Origin: JAEUMW01 sp039807745 | GTDB lineage: Bacteria > Pseudomonadota > Gammaproteobacteria > Burkholderiales > JAEUMW01 | Assembly: GCA_039807745.1 (NCBI GenBank) | Contig: JBDHRV010000020.1 | Span: 1-32,865 of the forward strand | Direction of reading: 5' to 3' | Length of the DNA: 32,865 nt | Shown: positions 30,685 through 32,865 of the stretch, one piece after another | Numbering within the stretch: the first letter of the stretch is position 1 | Layout: every line of letters begins with the position of its first letter | Made by a program: the position numbers and the translations under genes | The notes under the pieces: model-generated | Told to the model about the DNA's origin: nothing | Database searches by the model: none | Seen by the model: the letters and a program-made list of their open reading frames with translations, nothing else

Positions 30685-32109
30685 TTGGTCAGCCTCGGCA
30701 CCCTGTACGTCGCGAGTGAGTGGATCATCCGCGTCGCGATGCTTTTCTACGTGCCGCAGCGGCGTCCCGCGGCCTCCGCGCGCGCGTGGCTGCTGCTCAT
30801 CTTCTTCCTGCCCTGGGTCGGGCTCCTCCTGTACGGACTGATCGGGCGCGTGTTCCTGCCGCGGAGTCGTCTCGAAATGCAGGCCAAGGTCATCGAGGCG
30901 CTGAAGGCGCTCGGCGCCCGCGAGCACACCGGTCCGCCGCTGCGTCCGCCGCTGCCGCCCGAATTCGCGCCGGCCCTCGACCTGGCCGAAAATCTGTCGG
31001 AGTTTTCCGTCGTCGGCGGCAACCGCTTCGAGCTCCTGCCGCACTACGATGCGGCGATCGATCGCCTTCTGATCGAGATCGAGCAGGCGCACGCCTCGGT
31101 GCATATGCTCTATTACATCTACGCACCGGACGAGACCGGCGAGCGCGTGACCGCTGCCCTGGAGCGTGCCGCGCGGCGAGGCGTCAACGTGCGGGTCGTG
31201 ATGGATGCGATCGGCTCGCGCCCCGGCCTGAAGCGGCTCGCGCCGCGCATGCGCACGGCCGGCATCGAGGTCACTTCCGCACTGCCGCTGCGCCTGTGGG
31301 GACCGAACAAGGTCCGCATCGATCTGCGCAACCATCGCAAGATCGCCGTCGTCGACGGCCGCGTCGCTTTCTTCGGCTCGCAGAACATCGTGAGTGCGCA
31401 CGCAAACCGCGGCCTCATGAACGAGGAGATGATGGTGCGCGCGACCGGCCCGATCGTGCGCGACCTGCATGCCGTGCTGCTCGCCGACCGCTATTTCGAG
31501 ATCGGCGACATCCCGCCCGAGGCGCACGCACTCAACGCCGTCGCCAGCGACGCTCCGGCGGCCGCGCTCGCGCAAGTGCTGCCGAGCGGCCCCGGCTACA
31601 ACGCAGGCACGACCGAGGACCTGATGATCGCGCTCATGAGCGCGGCGCGCAGCCACGTCGTGCTCACGACCCCCTACTTCATTCCCAGCGAATCGATCCT
31701 GCATGCGATGGAGCTCGCTGCGCGGCGCGGCGTCGCAGTGCAACTGATCGTCGACAAGGCGTCGAACAAGCCGCTCGTCCAGTTCGCCCAGCAGTCGTAC
31801 TACGAAGAACTGCTCGATGCCGGCGTGCACGTGCACCGCTACTACGGCAACTTTCTGCACGCCAAGCACCTGAGCGTGGACGACGAGGTCGCACTGATCG
31901 GGTCGAGCAACTTCGACATGCGCTCGTTCGCGCTCAACGCCGAGGTGAGCGTGCTCGTCTACGATCGCACCGTGACGGCGGAGCTGCGCCGCGTGCAGGC
32001 GGATTACCTCGCGCGGAGCGAGCACCTGTCGGCAGAGGTCTGGGCGCGGCGCAGTGTCGCCCGGCGCACGCTCGAGAACCTTGCCCGCCTCACCGACTCC
32101 CTGCTGTGA
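30685..32109 (+). CDS. cls: Cardiolipin synthase (phospholipase D family)
   Basis: This inner-membrane enzyme condenses two phosphatidylglycerols into cardiolipin and glycerol. The 474-residue product has two N-terminal spans (about 12-24 and 34-56) like ClsA, then two HKD motifs. The first is His217-x-Lys219-x4-Asp224 in NHRKIAVVD followed by GSQN. The second is His392-x-Lys394-x4-Asp399 in HAKHLSVDD followed by GSSNFD. Both are intact. The TTG at 30685 is the likely start, with GGAAG upstream, and is followed at once by the membrane domain. It is divergent from the DUF2189 gene with a 148-base gap and lies 13 bases before the pseudouridine synthase gene. Confidence 0.9.
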   Translation: MVSLGTLYVASEWIIRVAMLFYVPQRRPAASARAWLLLIFFLPWVGLLLYGLIGRVFLPRSRLEMQAKVIEALKALGAREHTGPPLRPPLPPEFAPALDLAENLSEFSVVGGNRFELLPHYDAAIDRLLIEIEQAHASVHMLYYIYAPDETGERVTAALERAARRGVNVRVVMDAIGSRPGLKRLAPRMRTAGIEVTSALPLRLWGPNKVRIDLRNHRKIAVVDGRVAFFGSQNIVSAHANRGLMNEEMMVRATGPIVRDLHAVLLADRYFEIGDIPPEAHALNAVASDAPAAALAQVLPSGPGYNAGTTEDLMIALMSAARSHVVLTTPYFIPSESILHAMELAARRGVAVQLIVDKASNKPLVQFAQQSYYEELLDAGVHVHRYYGNFLHAKHLSVDDEVALIGSSNFDMRSFALNAEVSVLVYDRTVTAELRRVQADYLARSEHLSAEVWARRSVARRTLENLARLTDSLL

Positions 32110-32122
32110 GGACCGGCGCCGC

Positions 32123-32863
32123 GTGAACGACTCCGCCAAGGTCCGCGTCTCGAAGCTCCTGTCCGAGCGGGGACTGTGCTCGCGGCGTGAAGCCGACGGC
32201 TACATCGAGCGCGGCTGGGTGTTCGTCGACGGCGAGCGCGTCACCGAGCTCGGCACGCGCGCCTACCCCGAGCAGGAGATCACCTTGAGCCGCGAGGCGC
32301 AATCCCGCCAGCTCGCGCTCGTGACGATCCTGCTCAACAAGCCGATCGGCTATGTCTCGGGGCAGGCGGAGGGAGAGCATCGACCGGCCGTGACGCTGAT
32401 CAGCGCCGCCTCCCGGTTCACCGGCGACCGCTCGCCGCAGCGCTTCCATCCGCTGCAGACGAAGGGACTCGCGCCCGCAGGCAGGCTCGACATCGACTCC
32501 ACCGGACTGCTCGTGCTGACCCAGGACGGCCGCATCGCGAAGCTCCTGATCGGCGACGATTCGAGGGTGGAGAAGGAATACCTCGTGCGGGTGGAAGGAT
32601 CGCTGTCGGACGCGGGGCTCGCGCGGCTGCGCCACGGGCTCATGCTGGACGGGGTGCCGCTGCGCCCGGCGAAGGTCAGCTGGCAGAACGAGGATCAGCT
32701 GCGCTTCGTGCTGCGTGAAGGCAGAAAGCGCCAGATCCGCCGCATGTGCGAGCTGGTCGGCATCAAGGTGACCGGACTCAAGCGGATTCGCATCGGCCGC
32801 GTGAAGCTCGGCAATCTGCCGATCGGCACTTGGCGCTACCTCGGTACGGAGGAGCGCTTCTAA
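32123..32863 (+). CDS. RNA pseudouridine synthase, RluB/RluE/RluF (RsuA) family
   Basis: This cytoplasmic enzyme isomerises a uridine in rRNA, or possibly tRNA, to pseudouridine. The 246-residue product has an N-terminal S4 RNA-binding domain (about 6-65, RVSKLLSERGLCSRREADGYI), then the LNKPIGYVS strand and the catalytic motif GRLDIDSTGLLVLTQDG with Asp123. It ends in the EGRKRQIRRMCELVG block and a final strand. The layout and a long insert between the LNKP strand and the catalytic loop fit RluF-like proteins of beta- and alphaproteobacteria. The exact target base is unknown. GTG 32123 is the likely start, with GAGGA about 11 bases upstream. The open frame before it overlaps cls. The stop TAA is two bases from the window end. 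Confidence 0.85.
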   Translation: MNDSAKVRVSKLLSERGLCSRREADGYIERGWVFVDGERVTELGTRAYPEQEITLSREAQSRQLALVTILLNKPIGYVSGQAEGEHRPAVTLISAASRFTGDRSPQRFHPLQTKGLAPAGRLDIDSTGLLVLTQDGRIAKLLIGDDSRVEKEYLVRVEGSLSDAGLARLRHGLMLDGVPLRPAKVSWQNEDQLRFVLREGRKRQIRRMCELVGIKVTGLKRIRIGRVKLGNLPIGTWRYLGTEERF

Positions 32864-32865
32864 GG

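Noticed and set aside
29911..32139. 742-codon minus-strand ORF opposite cls, running into the DUF2189 region
   Set aside because: cls carries two intact HKD motifs on the plus strand. The antisense frame overlaps two real genes in different frames and has no recognisable domain.
1..32865. CRISPR array, insertion sequence, phage or tRNA/rRNA genes
   Set aside because: No regularly spaced direct repeats, transposase or integrase motifs, or cloverleaf/rRNA segments were recognised. Without a computed search, small or divergent copies could be missed.

Overview
The window is high-GC, densely packed bacterial DNA with the gene neighbourhoods of a betaproteobacterium: pilT-pilU divergent from yggS-proC-yggT-yggU, the nadD-rsfS-rlmH-maf-rng cluster, aceE-aceF, a class I PHA synthase, and HemJ-type haem synthesis. 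The taxon is inferred from gene content and order only. No tRNA, rRNA, CRISPR array, transposase or integrase was recognised.

Layout. 1-1044: the end of a DUF6134-type protein, then a secreted two-repeat protein with a good promoter and a terminator. 1139-4473 looks like an accessory block: an AAA_14/DUF4143 ATPase, a J-domain protein and a PemK/MazF toxin-antitoxin pair. The 370-base gap after the toxin carries several stem-loops, one with attC-like ends. 4844-9095: a NodJ-type ABC permease without its ATPase, an MgtA-like P-type ATPase 1 base later, hemJ, and a secreted HIRAN-domain protein overlapping hemJ. 9123-12130: an acyl-CoA synthetase divergent from a THUMP-domain RNA methyltransferase. 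12153-14365: the type IV pilus retraction ATPases PilU and PilT (minus strand). 14463-19076 (plus strand): yggS, proC, yggT, yggU and a dynamin-like GTPase. A promoter and a well-paired leader sit just before proC. 19100-22738 (minus strand): transcribed as nadD, rsfS, rlmH, maf, rng, with overlapping starts and stops. 22808-29411 (minus strand): phaC, a crotonase, aceE and aceF. 29509-32863: DUF2788 and DUF2189 membrane proteins, a cardiolipin synthase and an RNA pseudouridine synthase.

How the genes fit together. aceE/aceF should supply acetyl-CoA, which feeds polyhydroxyalkanoate storage through PhaC, and the crotonase could supply or recycle acyl-CoA intermediates. The nadD-rng and yggS-proC blocks are housekeeping operons for NAD synthesis, ribosome and rRNA maturation, PLP homeostasis and proline synthesis. 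PilT and PilU power pilus retraction.

The most unusual observation is in aceF. The E2 keeps its lipoyl and subunit-binding domains, but its acetyltransferase core has Ser in place of the catalytic His of HxxxDG, has lost the motif Gly, has Asp at a normally Asn position, and seems to lack the usual N-terminal core segment. This resembles the non-catalytic E3-binding protein of eukaryotic pyruvate dehydrogenase. The second is the structured proC leader: a TTGCCG-17-TATACT promoter places transcription start a few bases before a perfect 10-bp closing stem. Many genes start at GTG or TTG, so several starts were chosen from Shine-Dalgarno position and family alignment.
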